From: Lepidurus packardi
Taxonomy: Eukaryota > Arthropoda > Branchiopoda > Notostraca > Triopsidae
Assembly: GCA_023053545.1 (NCBI GenBank)
Contig: JAKZAN010000004.1
Span: 5,394,001 to 5,458,000, forward strand
Direction of reading: 5' to 3'
Length of the DNA: 64,000 nt
The notes below the pieces were generated by a model. It saw only the letters and a program-made list of their open reading frames with translations. It was not told the DNA's origin and made no database searches. This document shows, in pieces, positions 1 through 11,359 of this stretch. The position numbers were made by a program, and so were the translations under genes. How positions within the stretch are numbered: position 1 is the stretch's first letter; each line of letters starts with the position of its first letter.

Positions 1-3000
1 CCGACAAATTGGAGGAGGACTGTATATACATCAAGCTGAGAGAGAATGTACCAAGACCAAGAATCTAAAAGAGACAAAGACAGGAAAGGGAAATTTGTCT
101 TTTAGTTTCCCTCCTTGTTTTTGGTATTTAATGAGCGTCTTGTCGTCTTCATGGGAAACGGTCAGCCTCCAGTGCACATCAACTTTACTGATCAACCAAT
201 ATAAGCAGATCCAATTTCTTGTGTCTCTCGGTTGAAAGTCTCATCGTTGCAAAGCTGCGTCCAAGTTGCGTATCAAAAAACCCCATCCTTTCGGAGAGCA
301 GAGAGCGTCACGGAGGAGACGGCCCAGATAAGGTTACAAACACGTTTGCTTCTGGGCTCCATAGACTCTTGTCTAACAAAAAATACAAAAAACACTAGTT
401 ATAGCTTAATATCAAGAGTTCACAAATTAAACACCTGCAGTGATGCCAGTCGTGGCCGAATTTTCTTTTCTTCAGGGGGTCCTGTCGAGAGTCAAACTTT
501 TTTTTTCACGTTCTTTGCTTTAGGGAACGTTAGAAAAAGATGGAAAGAAAGACCGGAACTGGCACTTGTATCCGAAATCTGATAAGGGAGTCAAATTAAT
601 TGCCTGGCATCTTCCAGCAAAAGCCTGCTGCACGAACGTAGCCCTCTTTTTAAGGCTCTTGCTCTTGTTTAAGCTCTTTGATGACCAATTATGAAGCCCA
701 ACCCTTCCTAGTTTCTGGGCTTGGATGAAAAGAGGGAAAAAGCCATTATGCGAGTCACATTTGAAGGTGCAACGGCTCTAATGCTCATTGATATGAGATA
801 AGTATTGGCTTAAAGAAAATTTATGGATCGAAAGGCCATGAACAAATGTGCGAACTGCTTTACTCGTCGAATCCAGAAATAGCAGCAACGCAAATACGAC
901 TTGTTAATATTTGCCTTTTTTCATCTTGATCAAGGTTCTCGGTAAATAATTAAGAGCTATTTAATAGGTTCCGCTCACTGCATGATAAAGATATTTCCTC
1001 TCTTATCAGATCGAAGTATCCCTTCTGCAAGAGAATAAATTGAACATCTCAATTCAATGATTAGGGGTGAATTGATTTGTGTAAATGTCAATTCTCTTCC
1101 AGTTAAAATGATACTAACCAAGTTACATTCCAGTTAAATTTGATCCCCAACGTCCCTAAGGACGCACTTCCTAATTGCAGGTAAAAATAGACGGAAGTAA
1201 AATGGATGTCGAAAACCTATGGAATTCTCAGGAGGCCTTTCCAGATTTCTTCACCCCTTCCATATTAATCTAGTAGACTGATCAACGAGAAATTACGCGG
1301 ATTGCGCAATTGAGTCACATGAAAGAACGACTATATGACAGAAAAAATATGAAAAAATGAAGACTACACTTTCAAAATTTATTACTAGTGTTATGATCGA
1401 AGGCATAACACATAACACATAAGACATACGTATGCCCTTAACATATTTGAATTTATTTTTCTTTTGAACTTGGGACTTTTGACTTGTAAAGATCTTCAGT
1501 CAGCAAGACCTCTCCAATTATAATTGCTTTGTCGTAATAAGCTTCCTTTAAGCTGATTCTCTTATTTAGTTTTAAAGAAACTTACGTTCTTTTTTTCCCA
1601 GGAAAAGATACAACAGACAATACGATGTTATAGGCACTTGATGATCTAGCTGATTGAACTTTCTCGAGAAATACCAAGGTCAAATTATAGCAACCTAATG
1701 ACCTTATTTGAAGCCTCAGTGTTCGCCATTATCATTACAATCAAGGATTTTACAAGTCAACAGGTGCACTATAAGCTAAGCCCTGGACGGAGTTCTTTTC
1801 AAGCACGTAATAACGTGTGTAATGCCCCAAAAACTTACCTAGGAATCAAAATAATAAGAAAATCAGGCCGGAGTAAAGCTGCAAGTACCGGTTACGCGAA
1901 CCGGAGTGGGAAACATTCGACGGATTCACCTGATTTGCGAATTTTTCTTCGCTGGTTGCGACATGATCTCCTGCCAAGTCCGGCCCAGAGTAACCCTAAG
2001 ATCTCAACCTGCATTCAACGGAAAACGCTGTGTCCTTTCAAGTCAGGCAATCGATCGGAATCCTTCCGTTTAATTGCGAAATGAACAATCTCAAGTCTTA
2101 ACAATCTCGGTTGTCAATTGCAAGCCGATTTGCAGTATAAGGATACATTTCGCAAGCGGGTGAGTGTCCGTAAGTTTTGACTGTATCCGTTTGTTAGACT
2201 CTTGTATAGGATCTAATTAAACTTCCTATTTTCACGAAGTTCTTTTACTTTCATTTCAACGTTCCTCAAATACTGACGTTAAGAAACTCTTTGGAATCTT
2301 TGTAACTTTTCGTGCAAAAAATAAATACATAAAAAAAAACGCAATTTTCAACCAGCAAGACCTCTGCAATTGCAATTAGTTTGATGTACATAACAATGCA
2401 ACAAAGTAATGTGCAAAAGGAACAATTCTGTCGAAAAAACCCGAAGCAGAATAAGCACAAACCTTCCCCTTCAGAAAGCCCAGGAATGTTCAAATGGGTC
2501 CTGTCAAAACTAAGCCCAAACGTGCTACAAAAACCTTCACTTGTTCTATAAAACAGAGCATCTTTCTGAGACGCGAACAGACAGGATTTCATGACTTGCC
2601 CATTTAAAAAGGCTTGTAGCTCGGTGTCTCGGTTATCTGACTCCGACTTTCTTGCTGTTTTGGCTATTCCCAGTGTTGTTGTTGTGGTCGATATCCTGGC
2701 GACTTGTCTGTTTAAATACAGAGTCTGGAGAATTCCACATACCGTTAAAGGTTTTCCAGTCCAAGTTTATCTTGCATTCTCCCTCTCTCTTTCTTTCTCT
2801 TTCTACTATCGATCTCTCTGGCTCTTCTCTCCGGTGTTTGTACCGTCTAGAACAGTTTCAGCAGGTATGAAAAAGACTTAAAAACTTTTTTGGGGTCACT
2901 GGTCACGGTAGTACACATATAAGGTCGTCTGAGGGCATGGAATGAGCAAAAAGTCAAGCCAGGTCGCCTCGATAAATACCACGGTGGTTGGTGGGCTCCG

Positions 3001-6000
3001 GTTAACCCAGAGGTCCAGGCGCCATCACCCGGATCCATCTCGGAAAGCATCCCAGCGGAAAACTTTTCATCTCCATGTAAGTCAAGTAAAAGGTGGAAGG
3101 TTCCAGTCCAGAAGAAGAACCGTGTTGTAAAAAGACAGGGGGGTTTTGTATCTCTCCTCTGAGTCGAGTTGCCAAAGTTGTTTATCTTGGCCATTTTTAG
3201 CCCCTTTTGGGTTGGCGTTTTTCCTTTATTTCTGCACAGCCACGAAAAATCTTAGGCAGATGGATGGGGGAACAAGACAAGGGAGACGAAGATGCGCACC
3301 GTGTAAAGACGTAAAGCTTAAAAGGATGCTAAAAATGAAAAGGCATCTCTCTATTGCCACCCAAAAAGCCGCGGGGATGCAGCAAGGAAATAAGACTCAA
3401 AAATGCACTCGAAAGTTTTTCCCAGGTAGAGGAAGTCAAGAAGAGAGGAAAAATGCTCACGCTGGACAACGCCTTTTACTTCGCATCTTTTCGCTCGCTT
3501 GAGCTTTTGAAAGCTTTCGGATAGATCTGCTTTTCCCCTCTCGAGACGAAATTCCGATCTTAGGCCTCCCTACATGCCAAGCATGTTTCCCTATATCGCT
3601 ACCTTTATGCTGTTATGCTCCGGAACCCGATTACCAGATATTTAATACAGTTATGAAGACATTCTTAAAATACCAACTTCTACATTTTTCTATTCTTTTA
3701 AATGAAAAATAAATTAAATAATAGCATAATTATGCCATCCTAACAAGTTATCAGGTAAACCAAACGTTTAAATGCTTGAGCAGTTGGGAAATATAAGCTA
3801 AGGAAACGAAAGTTCAGCTTGATTGAGAGCGGAAGTTGTTTTGTAAAGGGTAACATTTATTCTTGTTGGCTGGGAGAGAGAGACGGATTCGAGTGGAGAT
3901 TCAGACTCTTGGTTCTTGGGTGCCAAGGTATATAGCGTGTAAGTGACCTGGCTCACCTTTACACTATAACGCTTCCCACCTTCGAGAATGGGAGCTCACA
4001 CCTGTTTTGCTCCTCCCGAAGATTGACAAACAATTGTTCATGAAGCATCTCCAAGTTTATCCACCTCCATCTCATTCAAGCGGACCGCATGTTTAAGTAT
4101 GCGGTGCGTTTGGTAACGGTTTATTGAAAACTGAATGGGCTTAGTTAAGAACCAAATCTTGTTGAAGGTCATATGTTTTTTAAACCCTTTTATCCTCCAG
4201 TTTCATTTTCTCACGATGATACGCACTCGCCCTTGATTGGTTACGAAACCAAGCGACTGCCATCATACTGAGACTGAGATGAGACCATGAATGCAATGAG
4301 AGACAGAAAACTCCAAACCGGCAACCTGGTCTGGAATGCGTACAACCGCTCGTGTTACTTGTGTAACGATCGTTTGGCGAGGAAAGCGACTCGCCCCGAG
4401 TTCCAAAACAAACCGATTCAGCAACAAACCGAAGCGAAAGCAAAACTAAAAACCTGAAGACGCTTTTCTAGGAACCTGATATAAGAACGAAAAGAAGTTT
4501 GCGTGGCTATAGTGACTTTCAAAAAAGCCCAAGATTGAAAGACAACTCATCCATTTGTTGCTGCGCTTTGAGATCCCCTTCATCATCACGACGAAAGTTG
4601 TTACTAATTTACGTTTATCCGAACCAATGTCATGTCTCATGTAATATTCAGCGTAAATCTTGTGCACCGGTTTCGAGCCCAAGTTCGCCTCGGCGTATAG
4701 TCTTTAAAAAAATCGCTCCCTAGCGGCAAGAATGGGTCAAACCCACCATTTTACGCACGTTTTCTACAAGGTTTTCTACACGATCTGTAGAAAACGTACG
4801 TATAATAGTGGATTTCGCCCATTCTTGTCGCTAGGGAACGAATTTGGTAAAGACTCTATAGGTTACAAGGCCTTGTCAAAAGCTCCATTCGCTCCCCACA
4901 ATGACACAATAATGAAAATAAAGGCCTTTATGTTTCATTGTTGCATCATTGCCCCTTGATGCCATTATGCGGCAGTTGAAATAAAACTACAGGATCTTAT
5001 AATGAGAACCCAAATGGCGACGCCTGCAGTTATGTTTTTGTACTATATTCGGCGCAACTTCGGAACAACGAGATCTAGCTAAGGGAACTCGGACACATTA
5101 TTGGCAGTGACCGAGACTCACTTCGATCGGTAGTTTCTATTTGGGCCCTACAGAAAATATTTAACGTGATGACGTCTTGACAGAAAAATTACAATATGCA
5201 TAGGGCGTGGCCTACAAATGAGGACCCAGTGTTCTATTCGCAGGTCCATGATTTTTTTTTTTTTTTTAGTTATTATTGTTCACTAGCTTTTGCCAACATG
5301 CATCTATACCTTTCGCGCCTTACTAGTATCAATTAATTCCCTAAGTTCCTGATTAATTCCTTCAATGAGCGCTGCAATCAAGTTTGTATTTTTAATCATT
5401 TTAGTCTCCTTACTAGAATACTGCTAAGTTTTGCGCTTATGTTGTACCTTCTGATCTAAGAGTCGGTGAGTCAGTCGGAGAAAAAAATTATAATTGTTTC
5501 ACCAGTGATAAGTCATTGGGTACGAGGATTCTTTCACCGATAAAACTCGGTTCCCTGTTTCCTTCAACCTTACATTTTTATTTCATTCACGACAAGCCAA
5601 GCTGACAGTCCTAATCCCTAACAGAAGAAGGAAGAAAAAAATTCTCATTGAGATAGCTGCAGACTGGCAAGAAAACGCCGAGTTTTGCAACATTAGTGCC
5701 GGATCTCCAAACAGATTTTCTTGGGTTTCTTATCGCTGCCGGTATGCGTATCTATAGTTGAAGCACTCATGCGTTCCAAGTGCAAATATATACGATAAGC
5801 TCTCCATCTTGGCAAATAAAACAGTTTTAGAATGCTTCATGAACCGAGCGGCTTTACGCTTGCGAATTTTATAGCGCAAAACGCAAACCGAATGGGGTTA
5901 TATATGCACGTCCACGGAGATGCGAAATAGCTTTCGTGACGCTCTCGTTTGGGACTTCGTTCACGCTTTATTTTTTTCCGATTTTCCAGCGCCGAATGCA

Positions 6001-7509
6001 TATGTATTTTGGAGGCTAATAGTCCTGTTCGCTCTGACCAAGCTAATCAGGATAACGGAAGTGACTGTTTAAAAGACCAACTTTTAGTTCATGTCTAAAG
6101 GTGTGTATATGCGCGGGAGGAAGTGGAGATTGTTGTAGAAACTTATAGTTGTAGAAAGCTTGCGGACCTAACCCCCCCCCCCCTCTCTGAAGTAGCCAGG
6201 AGCAAGAAGGTCGCCATATCCTCCTTGCAGGATGCCCGAAAAGCCGTTCACGTTCGTTCAACTGCCTTGGATCCTGCTATTAGAAGTGTGCTACAGCAGC
6301 GTGCTGGTCATCCAATTGAGAGTACCTAATAACTATGACCGGGGCTTACTTAGCAAGCTTCCAGTACTCAACAACCAACATCCGGTCGAAATTTTCTTGC
6401 CCAGAGACAAACAAGAAGAAAAAACCGCAGTCATGGCACCCAGAAGGGGTCCAGCAATTTACCGCGGTCACCAAATAGCCATCTTCCTTTCAAGACAAAA
6501 TAGTGTCCATAAGCCTCATCATGAACTTACATTCACATAATTACCGGCCGTTCCTCGTAAGCATCTATATCTCTTAAAATTGTTTCGATGGTCCGAATCA
6601 AATAGATTCCCAGCGTTGACTTCGTGCGCAACGTATGGGAACCAAACTGCGTCCCAAGGCGTCTTGATTTCGTGTGGTATCATGTGAAACTCGAGGGAGT
6701 ACATGCAACCATGACTGGAATATATACACCTTTCCTCTTGCTTCTCGGTTTCTCAGTTGTCTTTTAGATGAAAATGCGTTCTTTTACCACGGAAAGTTCC
6801 CAAAATGACGGACAAACAGTCCCAATTTAGAAGATAATGAACCTATATTCGAAGGAAATACGCAGGTTTTTAGGATCAAGAGAAGCTTCGGGCAAAATGA
6901 AACGACAAGAAAAGGATGAAACAGCACCTTGGACGGTGGCTATATCTAAACCTGTTAACTAACCTGAGTACAACTTACACGTGAGAATAAACAACAGCTG
7001 CGGATGTAGGTGGATGTTATTTAGGCAAATCATGGCCTTTCATCAAAAAAGTATACCTGCATGGCGAGGCGTGTTTCCTTATTGCGTATTCTCGCAGGTG
7101 CTATTGCCGGCTTTGTATGACAAGTGCGAAGCTATAGGCTGTGGGTGTAAGGTGGAAAGGCTGAGATGTAAATCGCACAACTAGCAGAGCCAAGAAAGTG
7201 CGGAAGAGGATACAAGATATGGAGTTTTGTACATCGAATTAATAGAAAACTAAAATAAGTAGCTAATCAGATTGCTCTCACCATTCGCTCACGATCTGGT
7301 TACGAGCTATTGAATAGCCAATCAAGACGAAGTGATCATTGTCCAACGCCACAAGGAACGTTTTCAGTCGTTCTTATGAAGACTAACGTCAAGGAAAAAA
7401 AAAAATTGACGTTTGATTTTCCCGCTATTTAGCCCAGTGGTGGCGTTAGGAAATAGGATGGCCAAACTAAACCTAATGTAAATATAAATAAACAAAGTCA
7501 TTAAAAAAG
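1..7509. other. Intergenic stretch with no supportable gene
   Basis: Open frames here are short (60-128 codons), many lack an ATG, they lie on both strands, and none shows a domain, a splice chain or a composition I recognise. The only structure I can support is a fold-back element at 4713-4841. The sequence is AT-rich with a few homopolymer runs, for example T-rich at about 5252-5267 and C-rich at about 6173-6182. It may hold the distal promoter of dysbindin or untranslated exons of a gene to the left. Confidence 0.6.
4713..4841. repeat. Fold-back inverted repeat (MITE-like)
   Basis: The left arm begins TCGCTCCCTAGCGGCAAGAA at 4713 and the right arm ends with its near-complement, TTCTTGTCGCTAGGGAACGA, at 4841. 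Pairing continues inward through the arms, including TTTTCTACA near 4770 against TGTAGAAAA near 4791. The whole unit is about 129 bp and would form one long imperfect hairpin. No coding potential is seen. It is probably a nonautonomous DNA transposon remnant. Confidence 0.7.
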
Positions 7510-8645
7510 ATGGAAGCCTTAGGCTCAGTCATTAAAGACGGGTTAATTATTGTACAAGAGGAAATTAATAATGGGTAAGGAACACTTTGTGTTTAATTAT
7601 TTATTTAGTTCTAGCGGCGAAAAACATTAGGTGATGCTTTTAGGTTGAAGAAATTAAGCTTGGCAGAACCTTCTTTTCTGGTTCCGACTGATCCACATTC
7701 TGCGAGCAGTTTTTGCACAATTTCCAGTCGATGCGACTTAAATGCTGGAGCACAATTATTATGCATTTACCAAAATGACTGGAAAGCTACGAGCGAAGCG
7801 TCTGCAGAGAATATAAAGCGAGCTAAAGTAAGCTTATGCGTGTTCTAATTAGAGCACTAATGTCATAATGAGACTATTTCCCCTAAGGAAACAGATAGGT
7901 TACTTCAGGCTTGGCACCAGAAAGTGACTTGGCAGTGTAACAACGTTGCTCGCTTGAATCACGAATTGCGAAGTTTAGAAACCGTTAGACAGTCCGCCCT
8001 GGAATTGCAAAGCAAAATAGGTAATAAATCTAGAAATTTTGATAGTTTTATAACTGCTAAGATGTAAGAATTATCCGAGTACGTGTTTCTGTTTGTTTGC
8101 AAAAATAGGTAGTATTAAGAAGGACTGCTACGAGGTTGAAAAATCTTTGATTGTTCTGGAGAATTTGGTTGAGGTGCAAGAATTCCAGCACAAGAAGATC
8201 GAGTTCAGCCAGCAACTCACTCAGGAACGAGAAAGGCGATTACTAGGCGTGGAAGAACTGAAAGGTACATTTGAATTTCGTTACGTGCGGATGAGCTTAA
8301 ATCGTCTTTTCGTGTGGGAACATTTCTAGCACAATTAGCAAGAGAACACGCCCAGAAGGTCCAATTAGCAGAAAACCAACATACAGCAACTGCCAGAGAG
8401 AGACAAGCCGTATTCGACGAGGTTTTCAACAATGAATTAAGCCAGTACAAGCTCCACGGAAAACTGCCAAGTAATTTAGGCTTTTGACCTAACCATAATT
8501 TCATACATAACAAGTTTTCTTTTGTCTGCCTTCATTTATAGGACCTTCTAAGCCGTCCACGAATCGGGAAGAAGAAAGCCAAGATCTGACGGACATCCAT
8601 ACTGAAGAAGACCTATCTCGTTTGAATAGCTTTCTGGAAGGTTGA
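7510..8645 (+). CDS. DTNBP1: Dysbindin (BLOC-1 subunit)
   Basis: Dysbindin is a coiled-coil subunit of BLOC-1, the cytosolic complex that sorts cargo to lysosome-related organelles and supports synaptic homeostasis. Six exons join in phase: 7510-7574, 7644-7827, 7888-8020, 8109-8264, 8330-8470 and 8542-8645. They give about 260 aa, near the size of insect dysbindins. The match runs from the N-terminal segment with GAQLLCIYQNDW, like the SAGLELLSRYEDTW region of the human protein, through the heptad-rich middle. It includes the family block with REHAQKVQLAENQ and RQAVFDEVFNNELSQY. The tail is acidic (about residues 230-260) and short compared with the human protein. The ATG at 7510 is chosen because its exon ends in a clean GTAAGG donor in the phase needed by exon 2. 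A possible AATAAA lies near 8711. Confidence 0.9.
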
Positions 8646-9345
8646 GTTGTGATACGTTCTATTTTTTCACATTGTTCTTTTGCATTCCTGATAACATGTC
8701 TGTCAGCGTTAAATAAATTAAAACATATAATTTTCTGCGAATTTTATAGGCTAGATTTTGACTGTTTTTTTTAAATGAGACGGGTTGTGATTTGATGTAT
8801 GTAGAGAAATGATACGTAAGTTGCGGCAGACAATGGAATGACTAATTGATAGATATGGATCCAATGTTAGAGGTATAAAGGTATCGTAAGTTGGCAATGT
8901 GCCTCTTTCGCGCCCTTTTGTTATTATTTAAATCTTTTTTTGCGGCTTATGGAGAGTTGGTGCGATTTGCGTGCTCCGAGCGGTATTCTTTTGAAACCAC
9001 ATAAACCATGTAAATACAGTAAATCAAACATCAATCAGTTTTCGTTTAACATTTAACTTACCTTGAAAATTCAGTTGTCAATAATACTGTAGTAAAGTAT
9101 ATATTGCTTTTTCAGTTGTCACTTGAAATTATACAAAATCACAACCTCCGGACAAGTGAATGTGTTACGTTTTGAGCAGCATAGTGCTTCCAGTACTTTA
9201 CATGGCGGGAAACTAATAAGGTATCGCATTTTACTATCGACATCAAACAATTTAAAATATAAATTTGATGAGCAATCACCGATAGTATTTAGATATTGGA
9301 AGAAGAACCCGGGAAACTAAACCGGAGTGCAGATTTTGCAACCAA
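8646..9345. other. Intergenic spacer between dysbindin and RNPC3
   Basis: About 700 bp of AT-rich sequence holding the dysbindin 3' region and the RNPC3 promoter/5' leader. No open frame with support, no clear TATA box and no repeat was found. An open frame at 9123-9320 has no recognisable similarity. Confidence 0.6.
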
Positions 9346-11220
9346 ATGGCGTTAATTCCACCTGAACTGGATACGATAATTATTCGAGGTCTTCCAAAAG
9401 GCATAACTCTGCAAGCGGTAAGCGAATTGATGAGATATTTTGGAACAGAGCAAGTTAAAGACGGAGGAGCCTTTGGAATCAGAAACGCATGGTTGGCCAA
9501 GTAAATATTTTAACTTGATTCAAACCATACATCCTTTTTTAAATGCATCTTCCATGGTCTAGGTTCCCGACAAGCCAAGATGCTGAATACGCTCTGAGAC
9601 GTCTCCACCAATTGCCAGTGTTTGGCAAACGACTATGCGTAGAATTTGCCGGCTTCTCATACCCATCAGACGCACCTAACAATACCAAGAACCAAAAGGA
9701 AGGTCGTAATTCGGTGGAAAAGCAACAAAATGAGTTACTTCATCAACTCCACGCCATATCAGCGCCATTAGGCATCAAATACCCGATCTCATCTAGCTTA
9801 AAGTACCTTTATCCTCCCCCTTCACCATCAATTATAACCAACATAGCCAATGCCTTGATAGGATTTCCGAAATTCTACACCCAAGTCTTGCACCTGATGA
9901 ATAAAATGAATTTGCCATCTCCCTTCGGTCCCCTTACCCCTTCACCTCCCATGCCTGCACCAGTAACGACCATTCTAGCTCCTCAGGAAGCTCTTGAAGT
10001 AGAAATGGAAGAGCTATTCAAAGAAGATACCGAAACAGAAGAATCCGAGCTAGAAAGCGACAAAGAGAGCAGATTAAAACCGAAAGAGATTGTCCCAGAC
10101 ATTCCGATCGTTACACCTCCTCCTAAAAAGAAGCGACGTCCAATAAAGCTCTCAGCTTTTTCGAGCACTCAAGCAAGAGCCGCAGTTGCAGCGAAAGAAA
10201 AGAGAATAGCCCTTGACCAAGTTTTCGAAACCGAAAAAGAACCTAAAACAACAAAGCCCACCTTGCAAATTCGACTACAGCCCAACATAACAACAGAGGT
10301 AGCCAACACTGGCACTGCAGAAGTTCTGTCAGGCGAAGGATTTGGGAAATTTGTACCTCCTACACCACGAGGAGAGGAAGGGCCTGCAAGTGAAGACGGT
10401 AAAGGACAAGATGATGAAAACGACGAATACATTACTCGTAAACAACTCCAAGAAAACAGAGCTCGAGAAGAAGGTACATATTCTTTTACCAAACTCACTA
10501 AGAGTGTTTCAAAGTTCTTTCTTTTTACAACCAGATATGCGACTTTTGCCCGCGTTCCGCAATTATTCACCTGGAGAGCCAACAGCTCGTCTGTACATAA
10601 AGAACCTCGCCAAAGATGTCAAAGAGAAGGATTTGCGATACATCTACGGACGCTATGTCATATGGACCTCGTCAGACGAAAGCAACATGTAAATTAGTTT
10701 AATTAAGGCCACGGTGTATTGCAAGAAGTTGATCTTTGTTGTCAAAAAGATGGCACTGATGTAATACCCGTATATGAATAACGTAACTTGAAACAAAACT
10801 TGAACCAAACATTTAAAAGATAACGATATAATTGAAAAATTCTTTTTTTTTTAATATCTTGGTTTGCTGCGTCAAAAGAATTTCGTGTGTATATATGTTT
10901 TATTTAAAATTTTCATAAGTATAAATAAATCATATATCTAAATCTTTTGACGCAGCAAACCATATTTTTCTTAAGACACTTTTTAAAAAAGAATTTTTCA
11001 ATTATATCATTACATTTCTTTTAGATTTTTATTTCAAGTTTACTTTTCTTATTCTAGGTTTGATGTGCGTTTGCTAATCGGAGGACGGATGAAAGGTCAA
11101 GCTTTCGTGACGCTTCCGAGTATTTCACGCGCAGAGCAAGCTCTGCAAGAGACAAGTGGTTATGTTTTGAATGGCAAACCTATGGTAGTTCATTATGCCC
11201 GCTCTGCTAAGCCTAAATAA
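9346..11220 (+). CDS. RNPC3: RNPC3 / U11/U12-65K protein, two RRMs
   Basis: This is the 65K protein of the U11/U12 di-snRNP, part of the minor (U12-dependent) spliceosome. In the family the N-terminal RRM region contacts PDCD7/59K and the C-terminal RRM binds the U12 snRNA stem-loop. Four exons join in phase: 9346-9500, 9563-10473, 10535-10688 and 11058-11220, giving about 460 aa (human 517). RRM1 occupies about residues 5-85. A conserved central segment reads KYLYPPPSPSIITNIANAL and then FPKFYTQVLHLMNKMN, nearly matching the human protein. An acidic/basic linker follows, then the C-terminal RRM with the signature RLYIKNLAKDVKEKDL and, after the last intron, GRMKGQAF. The gene itself uses ordinary GT-AG introns. 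The large last intron carries an inverted repeat. An AATAAA overlaps the stop codon, and the gene converges on GSE1 only 139 bp away. Confidence 0.95.
10823..11010. repeat. Inverted repeat element inside RNPC3 intron 3
   Basis: The left arm starts with GATATAATTGAAAAATTC near 10825 and continues to GGTTTGCTGCGTCAAAAGA near 10879. The right arm starts with TCTTTTGACGCAGCAAACC near 10943 and ends with GAATTTTTCAATTATATC near 11008. Both outer and inner segments pair, leaving an AT-rich loop. It fills about half of the 369-nt intron, whereas the other introns of this gene are about 61-62 nt. This fits a MITE insertion. Confidence 0.75.
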
Positions 11221-11221
11221 A
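11216..11221 (+). terminator. Poly(A) signal overlapping the RNPC3 stop
   Basis: AATAAA spans the last bases of the coding region and the TAA stop (11218-11220), so the 3' UTR must be very short. This fits the 139-bp gap to the convergent GSE1 stop. Confidence 0.55.
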
Positions 11222-11359
11222 GTTCTCCTATCTGAGCAAACACACAAAAGACGTATTTTTTTAGTACTAAAACCGAGTCATTTATATAATTATATACAGC
11301 GTAGTACAAAGGATATGGGATACTTTTGACACGCCCAATGGCTTTGATCGCGCATCACT

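Noticed and set aside
232-3502. Several open frames of 60-128 codons on both strands
   Set aside because: No ATG or domain in most, no splice chain, no recognisable similarity and low-complexity sequence; consistent with chance.
9983-10582. Open frames on the minus strand across RNPC3
   Set aside because: They are shadows of the Ser/Glu-rich and Pro-rich linker of RNPC3; no independent support.
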